Origin: Planotetraspora mira
GTDB lineage: Bacteria > Actinomycetota > Actinomycetes > Streptosporangiales > Streptosporangiaceae
Reading direction: 5' to 3'
DNA length: 64,000 nucleotides
Assembly (NCBI RefSeq): GCF_016863275.1
Contig: NZ_BOOO01000037.1
Location: forward strand, 124,001-188,000
Shown here: in pieces, positions 36,029-44,228 of the stretch
Layout: the number at the start of each line of letters is the position of its first letter
How positions within the stretch are numbered: the stretch's first letter is position 1
Notes under the pieces: model-generated
Seen by the model: only the letters and a program-made list of their open reading frames with translations
Told to the model about the DNA's origin: nothing
Databases searched by the model: none
Made by a program: the position numbers and the translations under genes

Positions 36029-37659
36029 GGCTCCCTCCGCGAGCGACTACGGCGCGGCCGCTCGCCAGGACGGCGTGGGTGCGTCGGTTCAGCAACCCAG
36101 AAACAGCGGGCCTGCAAGTGCCAGCCCATGCCGGGCTCGACCGGCAGGGGTTGGTCTAGATGTATGTCAGACCATTGTGCGTTGAATTTCAGAGTCCTTG
36201 CGCGTGGCCCAATGCCTGCGGCAAGGAAACGCGTATCCGAGCCGCCGCCTTGCACAGTGATGAGCGTGCGGGCGGCGACGAGCAGGTCCCTCCCGCACGC
36301 CGGAATGGGATAGTAGATCGTGGTCTCCCCTCGCTGACGCAGAGCTGACCCATCCGGGGCCAGGTCAGCTGCTTGGGCCAGGCTCAGCTCCCAGGCGGTC
36401 AGACCTGTGGACAGGTACGCCGCCAAGGCTCCGGCAGCGGCGGGATCGGAGACGTGCGTGCGGATCTGAGCTGCTGTTTCGGGTGTCAGCCGTGTCTGCC
36501 TCGTTTCCAGACCGCCTGCCTTGTCCACGTCGGGAGGCAGGTGCAGGTGCACACCGTGCAGCAGCAGCCCGGCCTGGGCGCCGCGCAGCAGCGCGATGGT
36601 GTGCTCATCGGAGCTGGCCTCCGCGATGAGAGCGAGGATGAAGCTGACGACCGCACCCTGATCCGGCCATGAGCGTGGCAGGTCGGAGGCCGTCGCCGGA
36701 AGCAGACCGATGGTGTGCTCCTCATCGTCAGCGTCGACGGGTTCGCCACTACGTGTCCGGGTGGCGGGAGATCCTGGAACGGCATGGCCGCCACGGGCAC
36801 GAGTCTCAGCGTTGTCCGTGCCGGAACGCTCACCTTGATCAGGCACCTCAAGGGACTGGCCGACCATTGCGTTCATCGGTGTGCCGGAAGACGGGCCAAC
36901 GTGCGAGCCGGCGCTTCTGAATGCGGGATGGGCAGACAAGAACCTGCATGCGGAGTCCATTGCCGAGGCATACAGCAGATCGACCCAGGCGAAGTTTTCG
37001 CGACTGAGCTCGCGCCGGGCATCGGCACGGAAGCGGAGCAGGCCGCTTCGGGGCACGCGCGGCAGCGGCTGGTTCATGAGGAGGTCCAGGTCCCGACGTT
37101 TCCAGTCAGGCACGATCGCACTGCACTCCATCGCTGGGGCGGCACACGGTGCGGCCTCGGACTCAGGTCCGGGCGCGAGGGCGTCCTCCAGCGATCGGCC
37201 CTGCTCCAGTCGCCGCAATGTGGCCTGCGGGATCAGATCGGACCAGTTCGCCGGTGGGCTAGCGTGCCAGACCAGCGTCAACGCCGCTCCTGACTCGGCG
37301 GCCAGGTGGGTGAGCCGCGCCACGACGGCTGCGGTCAGGAGGTGCGTCCGCAGCACCACGAGTCGGCGAATCTTTGCTGCGATCACCCACGCGGTGGCGG
37401 AGTGCCAAGCGGCGGCTGCCGCAGACCGGCCGTGGAGCACTACCGTCGGGCTCTTGCCCAACGCGACCAGGATATCCTGCGCGAGCGCGCTAAAGTGCTT
37501 GTGGCCCACTGTCGGATGAACGATCAGGACGCCGCGCACCGGGTCGTGAGCGGCCAGGATGGCGTGCGTGAGATGGTAATCATCGTGTGGATCCAGCAGG
37601 ATCGTCACTGATGTTGTGTCCGCAAACGGCTCCTGAACACCAGCGGCCGGGGTACTCAT
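36025..37659 (-). CDS. Large accessory protein B: pseudo-AAA domain plus integrase-like C-terminus
   Basis: 544 residues from the ATG at 37659, which overlaps the TniB stop. Residues 18-135 follow the TniB ATPase strand for strand (VLIVHPT, LAQDILVALGK, RRLVVLRTHLLTAAVVARL, ALTLVWHA), but the phosphate-binding loop reads LLDPHDDYHL and the Walker B carboxylates are lost. A variable middle segment (about 200-380) is followed by an integrase-like C-terminus (ALAAYLSTGLTAWELSLAQA, YPIPACGRDLLVAARTL). A duplicated, degenerate TniB fused to a recombinase fold is my reading; structure prediction would settle it. It occupies the operon slot where TniQ or TnsD is found in related transposons. Confidence 0.6.
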   Translation of the reverse strand: MSTPAAGVQEPFADTTSVTILLDPHDDYHLTHAILAAHDPVRGVLIVHPTVGHKHFSALAQDILVALGKSPTVVLHGRSAAAAAWHSATAWVIAAKIRRLVVLRTHLLTAAVVARLTHLAAESGAALTLVWHASPPANWSDLIPQATLRRLEQGRSLEDALAPGPESEAAPCAAPAMECSAIVPDWKRRDLDLLMNQPLPRVPRSGLLRFRADARRELSRENFAWVDLLYASAMDSACRFLSAHPAFRSAGSHVGPSSGTPMNAMVGQSLEVPDQGERSGTDNAETRARGGHAVPGSPATRTRSGEPVDADDEEHTIGLLPATASDLPRSWPDQGAVVSFILALIAEASSDEHTIALLRGAQAGLLLHGVHLHLPPDVDKAGGLETRQTRLTPETAAQIRTHVSDPAAAGALAAYLSTGLTAWELSLAQAADLAPDGSALRQRGETTIYYPIPACGRDLLVAARTLITVQGGGSDTRFLAAGIGPRARTLKFNAQWSDIHLDQPLPVEPGMGWHLQARCFWVAEPTHPRRPGERPRRSRSRREP

Positions 37660-38435
37660 GCGGTGTCCTGGTCGCCAAGCTTGTCCAACGCCCAGGCCAG
37701 CACCTCTTCGTCCACAGTGGTGCGCTGGAGGTGTTTCAGTGCTTTCACTGCCAAGACAGTGATGCTTGCCCACGCGCGGAAGTTGCCGTGCCCGGAGCGC
37801 CTGTTGGCCTGCAAGATGATCTCTAGGTCAGCCTTGGCCCAGATCGGGTGGTAGACCGGAATCACCGCCATCACCTCGGCAGGCGTCAGCGGAGCGAATT
37901 TCTGCCACAGCAGGATGCGTGAGGACAGCATGGGCTCGCGCCGCAGCACCTGGTAACAGTTCTTACCGCCGACGAAGACGATGGTGATGTCGGTTCGACG
38001 GTCATCCCATAGATGCCGCCACAGTTCGAAGCATTCGGTGGACAGCCACTGCGCCTCATCGCAGACCAGCACCCGGAACCGTTCCGACAGCGTGTCTTTG
38101 AGCAACGTGTCGAATTCCAGAGGGTGGGCCGGCTTGGGTCCCGGCAGTTCGAGAGCATCGAACAGAACGCCCCGGATGTCACGGGGGTAAGGGTGAGAGC
38201 GGAACTGCACGCGTATGGTGTCAGCTGGTGCCAGCTCGCGCAGCGAGGCGTTCACCGACAACGTCTTGCCGAGGCCAGCGTCGCCATACATGCACACCAT
38301 GGCACGCTCTTCGATCGCGATGGCCAGATTGTCCTGCGTGCGCTGCAGGGCCGCGGTGACCACCACGCTGGCGCCCTTCAAGCGGAGAAAATGATCATGA
38401 TCTTCACCTAGAGGATCCACGAAACCTGCGCTCAT
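37656..38435 (-). CDS. tniB: TniB/TnsC-type AAA ATPase of a transposon
   Basis: 259-residue ATP-binding target-selection regulator; in Tn5053/Tn7 relatives such proteins coat target DNA and activate the transposase. ATG 38435 follows GGAACGGAA. Walker A GDAGLGKT is at residues 51-58, Walker B RVLVCDEAQWL at 121-131 and sensor 1 IVFVGGKN at 152-159, so ATP binding and hydrolysis should be intact. The C-terminus (GNFRAWASITVLAVKALKHL) is the usual helical lid. It is coupled by ATGA overlaps to the short P-loop peptide upstream and to large protein B downstream. Confidence 0.88.
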   Translation of the reverse strand: MSAGFVDPLGEDHDHFLRLKGASVVVTAALQRTQDNLAIAIEERAMVCMYGDAGLGKTLSVNASLRELAPADTIRVQFRSHPYPRDIRGVLFDALELPGPKPAHPLEFDTLLKDTLSERFRVLVCDEAQWLSTECFELWRHLWDDRRTDITIVFVGGKNCYQVLRREPMLSSRILLWQKFAPLTPAEVMAVIPVYHPIWAKADLEIILQANRRSGHGNFRAWASITVLAVKALKHLQRTTVDEEVLAWALDKLGDQDTA

Positions 38436-38596
38436 GATGTTCCGTTCCGTCTGGTGCGGTACCACATAGCGGCTGACCATGTAGCGGTCGGCGCGGCGAG
38501 CGGCGCGTTCACCAACAGCGTCTTACCGAGCCCGGACTCGCCGAGCGCCCACGCGGTGCCGTTGTCATCGCGCAGGAGCCCCGAAACCACTTTCAT
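38432..38596 (-). CDS. 54-residue peptide with intact Walker A motif between tniA and tniB
   Basis: A short frame, easily missed, starts with an ATG overlapping the tniA stop and ends with a TGA overlapping the tniB ATG, so it is coupled on both sides. It reads MKVVSGLLRDDNGTAWALGE, then SGLGKTLLVNAPLAA, closely matching the P-loop region of TniB (GDAGLGKTLSVNASL). The remaining residues are not AAA-like. It is either the stump of a deleted duplicate of tniB kept in frame by the operon, or a small modulator. Its preserved coupling argues against simple decay, but nothing proves function. Confidence 0.5.
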   Translation of the reverse strand: MKVVSGLLRDDNGTAWALGESGLGKTLLVNAPLAAPTATWSAAMWYRTRRNGTS

Positions 38597-40314
38597 GGTT
38601 GGTCGCCCTGTTCACGTGTGGAGACTTGCTGTGTGGACTTCGGGAGAACCCAGCCCGGTGCTGGCGGCCTCAACGGGATGAGATTGGGACTGGCCTTCAG
38701 GGGCCGCTTGTCCCGCTCGGCCTGTTCCAACTCGATACTTGCTTCCAGCGAGGTCAGCGCGCCCAGCACACGTGGCGGCTCGGCCTGGGTGACGGCCCCA
38801 TAGCGGACCCTCCGCTTCTTTGCCGCCGCCTTGAGAATCTGGTTGACGCGTTTGCTCGCGGCGCGACGCGACGCCATTACCGCAGCGACCTGCTGCTTGG
38901 ACGCTTGGTCGGACAAGTAGGCCGGGCCTAGATGGCGGCCGGTAACCGCGTCGAACACCTCGACCTCATGGTCATGGTGTGGCATGTACCGCAGGCGCAC
39001 TTTCAGCCCAACACCGCACCTGCCCGTCATCCACTCCCCCGCGTACTTACGGCCACCCCACGACACTCCCTTGTCAGTGATCGTCCGCACGCGGCCGTCG
39101 TCCTCCAGCATGAACAGGCGCAGATCCTCGGCTGGGACGTCATCGATCGGCCAGGCATCTTCCTGCCATGCCTGGAGCGGGGTACGGCCGGACAGAGCGG
39201 GCTTGGGCAGGTCGACGTTCCATTCCCGCACCCAATCCAGCAAGTGCTCGACGAAATCCTCAAACATTAGCGCAGGCGCATCGGGATCGATGGGAGCGCC
39301 GTTCAGCTCAGTCGGCTGACCGGTGTAATGCGGCAGCGACTTGCAGAACATTGTCTGCACAGCCCCGTTCAACGCCTCCACCCGGCCCTTCAGGTGGGGG
39401 TGATAGCCGGGCAGGTCGCTCACGAGCACGGCGAAGCGGCCCAACGCCGTCCCCACCGTCTTGGACAAGAAATCCCGGCCCCGATCGATCCTCACGGCCG
39501 CCGGTACCCCCCCGAAGGGCCCGTACCGGTCATCACGCAGAATCGAGCTGCGCAACGCCGCCAGGATGTTACCCCGGTTGGGGTAGCTCGGCGTGATAGC
39601 CAGCCCGCAGATACCGTCGCTGGCACAGTCGATAAACCAGGTCACCCACGGCTTGCGCAACTGGCCATCAACGCAGACCTTCACCGGCAGCTCAACATGA
39701 TCGCCTTCCCAGACCGTGTTGCGGTGATGGCCTTCGCCGTCCGTCGGCCGCCGCAGGTAAACGTCGAAACGGCGGCGCGCCCGCTCACCTTTGCGGATGC
39801 CGGCCTTCTCCCCCGGCGTCAGCGCGGCGTCGACCGCTCGATACAAGGTGCGCAGGCTTGGGGCAGGCGGCCCGCCCCCTCGCTCCTGCTCAAGTAATTC
39901 CCGGTGGAGGCGAGCGCAGTTTCCCCCTAGCAACGCCAAGTGAGAAAGAAGGTCGTCGTTCATGGTGAACCGCCGACGCGACCGACGCTCCACCTCTCCC
40001 TCGGCCCGCGCACGAGCAAGCCATCGCCAAAGCGTTCGCGGCGCGGCTCCCACGCATGAGGCCATGAGCTCTATATGCGCGGACGACAATTCTTTGCGCG
40101 CATCCAACGCCATCAACCGCCGCGTCACCAGTCCGCGCAGCTCAAGCAAGGATTGCTGCTGCGGCTCGGCCTCTGATCCCCCAACGAAGGAGCCATCACG
40201 CGACCCAAGGACAGGGTCAGCTTCGAAAGGGAGACATCGCACAGGCCTCCGATCTGAGTGGCCGCACCACCACCGCTGGGGCAGCCACCTCGTCTGCCAA
40301 TAACCGCCAACCAA
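38593..40314 (-). CDS. tniA: TniA/TnsB/MuA-type DD(35)E transposase
   Basis: Transposase with an rve-fold catalytic core. In the longest frame (573 residues) the triad is Asp205 (EGDHVELPV), Asp277 (AVRIDRGRD) and Glu313 (GRVEALNG), exactly 35 residues between the last two. Residues 75-115 form an HTH (AHIELMASCVGAAPRTLWRW), and the C-terminal third has the Mu-type beta-barrel (GGRKYAGEWMTGRCGVGLKV, RYMPHHDHEVEVFD). The true start is uncertain: the first ~45 residues look non-native and a start nearer 40190 is possible. First gene of a six-gene coupled chain; transposase and ATPase thus come from one transcript. No tnsA-like endonuclease is visible, so replicative transposition as in Tn5053 is expected. 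Confidence 0.88.
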   Translation of the reverse strand: MVGGYWQTRWLPQRWWCGHSDRRPVRCLPFEADPVLGSRDGSFVGGSEAEPQQQSLLELRGLVTRRLMALDARKELSSAHIELMASCVGAAPRTLWRWLARARAEGEVERRSRRRFTMNDDLLSHLALLGGNCARLHRELLEQERGGGPPAPSLRTLYRAVDAALTPGEKAGIRKGERARRRFDVYLRRPTDGEGHHRNTVWEGDHVELPVKVCVDGQLRKPWVTWFIDCASDGICGLAITPSYPNRGNILAALRSSILRDDRYGPFGGVPAAVRIDRGRDFLSKTVGTALGRFAVLVSDLPGYHPHLKGRVEALNGAVQTMFCKSLPHYTGQPTELNGAPIDPDAPALMFEDFVEHLLDWVREWNVDLPKPALSGRTPLQAWQEDAWPIDDVPAEDLRLFMLEDDGRVRTITDKGVSWGGRKYAGEWMTGRCGVGLKVRLRYMPHHDHEVEVFDAVTGRHLGPAYLSDQASKQQVAAVMASRRAASKRVNQILKAAAKKRRVRYGAVTQAEPPRVLGALTSLEASIELEQAERDKRPLKASPNLIPLRPPAPGWVLPKSTQQVSTREQGDQP

Positions 40315-40426
40315 TACTCGGCACTACAGTGGCCCAGAGGACCACCTGACCACTGGTTGTGAAACCTCTGTCACAGTGAGCCACACTTTAGCTCCGCACA
40401 ACACCTGGTGCTAGGGAGGAACCAAG

Positions 40427-40801
40427 ATGGGGCGCCAAGAATCCTCCGCTGAATTCTCGGACCCAACACCCGTATTTCAGCCCCTCCAACTTCCTCCGCC
40501 CGCTTCCAACGCCTTCGACGTGCTGACCCGCCGCTGGGTGCCCCAAGTTCTCTACCTGCTGTGCCAACGCCAGGCGCGCTTCAGTGAACTTGCCCGTGCA
40601 CTGCCCACCATGTCACGCAGAGTTCTGATGCAGCGCCTGCGCCAACTTGAAGACGAACAACTGATCCAGCGCATCGTCACCCCCGGGCCTCCAACACGCA
40701 TCACATACGAGATCACGGATCTTGGCGCCGGACTGGGCGCCACACTCCGTCACGCCGAGATGTGGGGTGAGCGTTATCTCAAGGCCAGACCCTTGCCGTA
40801 A
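40427..40801 (+). CDS. HxlR-type winged-helix regulator
   Basis: 124 residues, ATG after GGGAGGAACC. The winged helix runs from ~30 to 115 (NAFDVLTRRWVPQVLYLLCQ, FSELARALPTMSRRVLMQRL, DEQLIQRIVTPG), matching HxlR/MarR-like repressors. The redox or ligand-sensing N-terminal cysteine common in HxlR proteins is absent. It is divergent from tniA with a 112-bp gap, so it probably controls tniA transcription. Confidence 0.85.
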   Translation: MGRQESSAEFSDPTPVFQPLQLPPPASNAFDVLTRRWVPQVLYLLCQRQARFSELARALPTMSRRVLMQRLRQLEDEQLIQRIVTPGPPTRITYEITDLGAGLGATLRHAEMWGERYLKARPLP

Positions 40802-41113
40802 CGCGAGGGACGCCCAGCGCCACCCGTGGATCTTCACACGCTAAGGGTGCACTTAGGCGCTTACCTCGTGCGGAGGTGCCGCCAACCGGCCGGGGGGCAC
40901 GTCCAGCGGGGCGAGGGGTCAAAGTGGTGCAGCCTCGTACACCTGGCCGGTTGCCCTGCGTGCCACCCGACCACCCGAGGTCCGCCGGCGTTTGCCTGGG
41001 TCGTACACGAACCGCTCCGCCTAGCATTAGGCAGTTGATCGACGTCACTGACAATTTCATGACACACGCCGCTGACATCAGATGGCAAACTGCCACGTCA
41101 GAAGGTGTTTTCT

Positions 41114-41153
41114 GTCTGTCAGTAGATGGCAGAACTGCCATCTACTGACAGAC
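41114..41153. promoter_or_regulatory. Perfect inverted repeat, 19-bp arms
   Basis: Bases 41114-41132 (GTCTGTCAGTAGATGGCAG) are perfectly complementary to 41135-41153 around an AA centre. A weaker copy of the inner part (GATGGCAAACTGCCA) begins at 41081. It lies about 100 bases upstream of the KfrA-like gene and is flanked by several TGACA/TGTCA words (41048, 41059, 41072). It may be the operator of that protein, a partition site or a transposon-end site. Confidence 0.6.
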
Positions 41154-41253
41154 GCACAGCATAAGTTTGGCCGCCCGCGAAAGATCAAATGATTGCCTCA
41201 TGCCTGACGCTTAGAATGTTGCGAACACGCGCGGCGGAGGGCAGCACTGGATA

Positions 41254-42336
41254 GTGCGCCCATCTAGGCAGTTCCGCAGTCAGAGAAAGCGCGCTGACCA
41301 GCGCACTGACATCGTCTGGCAAATCTGGACTGACAGTTACGTGGCAATTCGCAGTAAAGCGGCTGGTGGCCGGCTCTCAGAGGCGCTGCGCTCGTACTCT
41401 CACGCTGCTGAGGCTGCGTCCCCGGCTTCGCGCCCGCCCGCTGCTAGAGCTCGCCCAGGCCTTAGCGAGCTCACCACGGTGCTCGCTGAGCTGACTCATC
41501 AGCTCGAGCAGGCGCAAAGTGGCGCGTTGGCGCAGATCGACGCCGCAGAGCAGGAAGCCTCAGAGGCCCGCAACCTCGCAGAGACGGCAGAGCAACAGGC
41601 CGCACAGGCAGAGCGAGCTCGCCGCCAGGCGGTTGCGGCCGAGCGCGTCGCCCACAATAGACAGCTCGAGGCAGAGCGGCGGCTGGATGATACGCGCACC
41701 GATACCGAACGGATCCGGACCGTAGCGTGGCAACAGGTGGCCGAGCACGAGGCGGCTCGTGGCGGTGCGGAGGCTGCCCTTGATGCCGCCCGTTCTGCCC
41801 AGGCTGACCTAACTGACCAGCGAGATTCGGCCTTGCGAACCGCCGATGAGTTGCGCGCTTCTCAGCTGATCCAGGCAAAACAGCTCGAAGCACTGCGGCG
41901 CGCTCTCGCCGAGGCACGCGCCGCATACGATGCGCGCGCGGATCGGCTAACCCTCGCCGAGCAGGCTCTTGCCGAGGCCGCTGCCGATAAGGCAGCGCTG
42001 CGCGAGCAGGTGAGCGCCGCGCTGGCGCGAGCAGAAACTGCAGAGACCGAACGAGATCGCGCCCGAGCTCAGGCCGAGCAAGCCGCTGCAGAGGCCCGGG
42101 GAGACATCCACAATCTGCGCGCCGATGCGGATCGTCACTTGACCGTGATCACCACGTCCCATCAGGCTGAATTGGCGGCGCTGAGGGCGAGTGCCCAGGA
42201 CGCCCGTGTCCGGGCCGAACGCGCCGAGGCGCAGGCCGACGCCGCTGAACTTCAGCGCCAGATTTTCGCCCGTCAACTTCATGATCTTCGCGCTGAGCCT
42301 GACATCTCGTCAGCTGCAGCGGGCGGGCAGGCCTAA
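41254..42336 (+). CDS. KfrA-like coiled-coil DNA-binding protein
   Basis: 360 residues from a GTG. Residues 1-60 form a short globular head (TDIVWQIWTDSYVAIRSKAA), and residues ~70-345 are one long Ala/Glu/Arg heptad coiled coil (ERARRQAVAAERVAHNRQLE, AEQALAEAAADKAALREQVS). This head-plus-rod layout is that of plasmid KfrA and related DNA-organising proteins, although the canonical KfrA N-terminal domain is only partly recognisable. The array of hairpin repeats begins 55 bases downstream and the large palindrome lies upstream, so either is a candidate binding target. Function is inferred. Confidence 0.65.
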   Translation: MRPSRQFRSQRKRADQRTDIVWQIWTDSYVAIRSKAAGGRLSEALRSYSHAAEAASPASRPPAARARPGLSELTTVLAELTHQLEQAQSGALAQIDAAEQEASEARNLAETAEQQAAQAERARRQAVAAERVAHNRQLEAERRLDDTRTDTERIRTVAWQQVAEHEAARGGAEAALDAARSAQADLTDQRDSALRTADELRASQLIQAKQLEALRRALAEARAAYDARADRLTLAEQALAEAAADKAALREQVSAALARAETAETERDRARAQAEQAAAEARGDIHNLRADADRHLTVITTSHQAELAALRASAQDARVRAERAEAQADAAELQRQIFARQLHDLRAEPDISSAAAGGQA

Positions 42337-42390
42337 GCGTGGGCAAGGTCGCCAGGTGGAGACCGCGACGTGATCCGGGTGTCCCCAGAT

Positions 42391-44099
42391 GCCTCGATGA
42401 AGGACGGCGCGAACAAACGCCGCGATTGGCACAGCGACGTTCATCTACCCGGGCTGTGGCGAGCCTCAATGAAGGGCGGCGCCATAGAGCGCCGCGATCC
42501 GTACATTACGGCCATGCCGACCAGGTCAACGATGCCTCGATGAAGGACGATACAAACGAGCACCGCGATTCACTGGCCTCGGAACAACGTTCAACCTGCC
42601 GAAGCCTCGATGAAGGGCGGCGCGAACAAACGCCGCGACGCGAGCTTCTGGCCTGCACGCTGAATACCACGAGGCATACCTCGCGACACCGCTCACTCTC
42701 TGGTCTCGTAACACGTTTCCAGGCCTCGTTGAAGGACGGCGCCAAAAGCGCCGAGACTTCCTGTGCACGAGCATTGCCGTGACGCAGGTCTCTCCCTGAT
42801 GAAGGGCGGCGCCCAAGAGCGCCGCGATCGGGGGACGAAACCGAAGACGCCGGCACGGTCAAGCCTCGATGAAGAGCGGCACTAACGAGCTCCGGATTAG
42901 TCTCGTCCTCCGCGCCCCAGGATAAGGGTCTGACCTGGATGAAGGGCGTCGCACACGAGCGCCGCGACCCCGGCAGGCTGGCCAACCACTCGAGATAGGG
43001 CAAGCCTCGATGAAAGGCGGCGCCGATCAGCGCCGCAAGAACAGCCCCGTGAGATTGTCGCCAACCCCGTCCCCGCCTCGATGAAGGAAGCGAGCGCCGG
43101 GATGTGGTCCTGTAGTGGTCGTATGCCCATGCGCCCTCGCCTCGACTAAGGGCGGCGCCGACGAGCGTCTGCCGGGTGGACGTCAGTGGCCGGCTTGAAG
43201 CCTCGATGGAACGGCGGCGCCCACGGGCACCGCGATACCCGGGTGGCAGGTCGGACCTGCCCGCTTACAAGATGCCTCGATGAAGAGCGGCGCTCTGGAG
43301 CGCCGCGACCGGTCCATGAGGGAGGGTTGCATGGGCAGGAGTCGGCCTCGATGAAGGGCGGAGCTTTGGAGCGCCGCGACGTGTCGCCCACGGTAGCGAA
43401 CACCGCTGGAGCGTTATGCCTCGGTGGAGGGCGGCACCCAAGAGCGCCGTGACAACGTCTCGGAGCCGGCCGCACCGACGTAGAGGTTGCCTCGATGAAG
43501 AGCGGCGCTCTGGAGCGCCGCGACCTCCAAGACAGTGACCCTCTCTATGGATTATGTGACGCCTCGATGAAGGCGGCGCTCCCAAGCGCCGCGACGCCAC
43601 CGGACACAACACTGCCAGAATCGGCGTCTGGCCTCGATGAAGGGCGGCGCCAACAAGAACCGCGATAGGGCACCGGCACCGTCGCCACCACCGCCCGATG
43701 GCCGCCTTGATGAAGGGCGGCGCTCAGGAGCGCCACGACTGGGACGCCCGGATCGACTGGGTGGAATGGGACACCGCGCCTCGATGAAAGGGGCGCCGAC
43801 GAGCGCCGCCACTGGAGCTTGGGGTGCTGCTTGGGCCCATGGATCGGGCCTCGATGAAGGGTGGCGCCGCACAAGCGCCGCGACGGTCGACGGGGCCTCC
43901 ATGCGGCAGTGCGATAGTTGCCCTCGATGAAGGGTGGAGCCCGCGAGCGCCACGACCTCGGCGTCCTCCTGGTCGTGTACGGCTACTTCGCGCCTTGATG
44001 AAGGGCGGCGCCCACGAGCGCCCCGACGCGGTTCACCGTCGTGCACGTGGGTTCGGCCTGCGGGCCTCGATGAAGGGCAGCACCCACGAGCGCGCGCTT
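42391..44099. CRISPR. CRISPR-like array, 24 degenerate ~36-bp repeats, no cas genes
   Basis: Twenty-four units start with variants of GCCTCGATGAAG and end in variants of AGCGCCGCGAC with a dyad between (for example GCGGCGCT-CTGG-AGCGCCGC). First bases: 42391, 42463, 42534, 42604, 42723, 42793, 42863, 42933, 43004, 43075, 43139, 43200, 43274, 43345, 43418, 43489, 43561, 43631, 43704, 43778, 43848, 43921, 43992, 44064. Spacers are 34-38 bp except one of 83 (after unit 4, probably a lost unit) and one of 25; they look unrelated to each other. Repeats differ at several positions throughout, unlike ordinary CRISPR; units 13 and 16 are identical, and units 1 and 4 share a loop. No clear AT-rich leader and no cas gene are seen in the window. 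Orientation undetermined. Confidence 0.65.
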
Positions 44100-44228
44100 A
44101 ATCACACTTTCGTTGTGACTTACTAACGAATGGCCAAGACGGTCCCCGAAGTACGCTAACGCCGCGCGGCTTTTGGGCGATCTGCGTAGTGAACGGCATC
44201 AGGACCTTCGACCCGAAAGAGGGCTTGC

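Noticed and set aside
36025-37659. Large protein B as TniQ/TnsD
   Set aside because: It occupies the operon position of TniQ but lacks the zinc-finger and HTH pattern; sequence order follows TniB and integrase folds instead.
42391-44099. Array read as protein repeats (units would encode SMKGGAxERRD-like peptides)
   Set aside because: Unit length varies (mostly 70-74 bp), so the frame is not kept from unit to unit and stops interrupt every frame; the conservation is at the DNA level.
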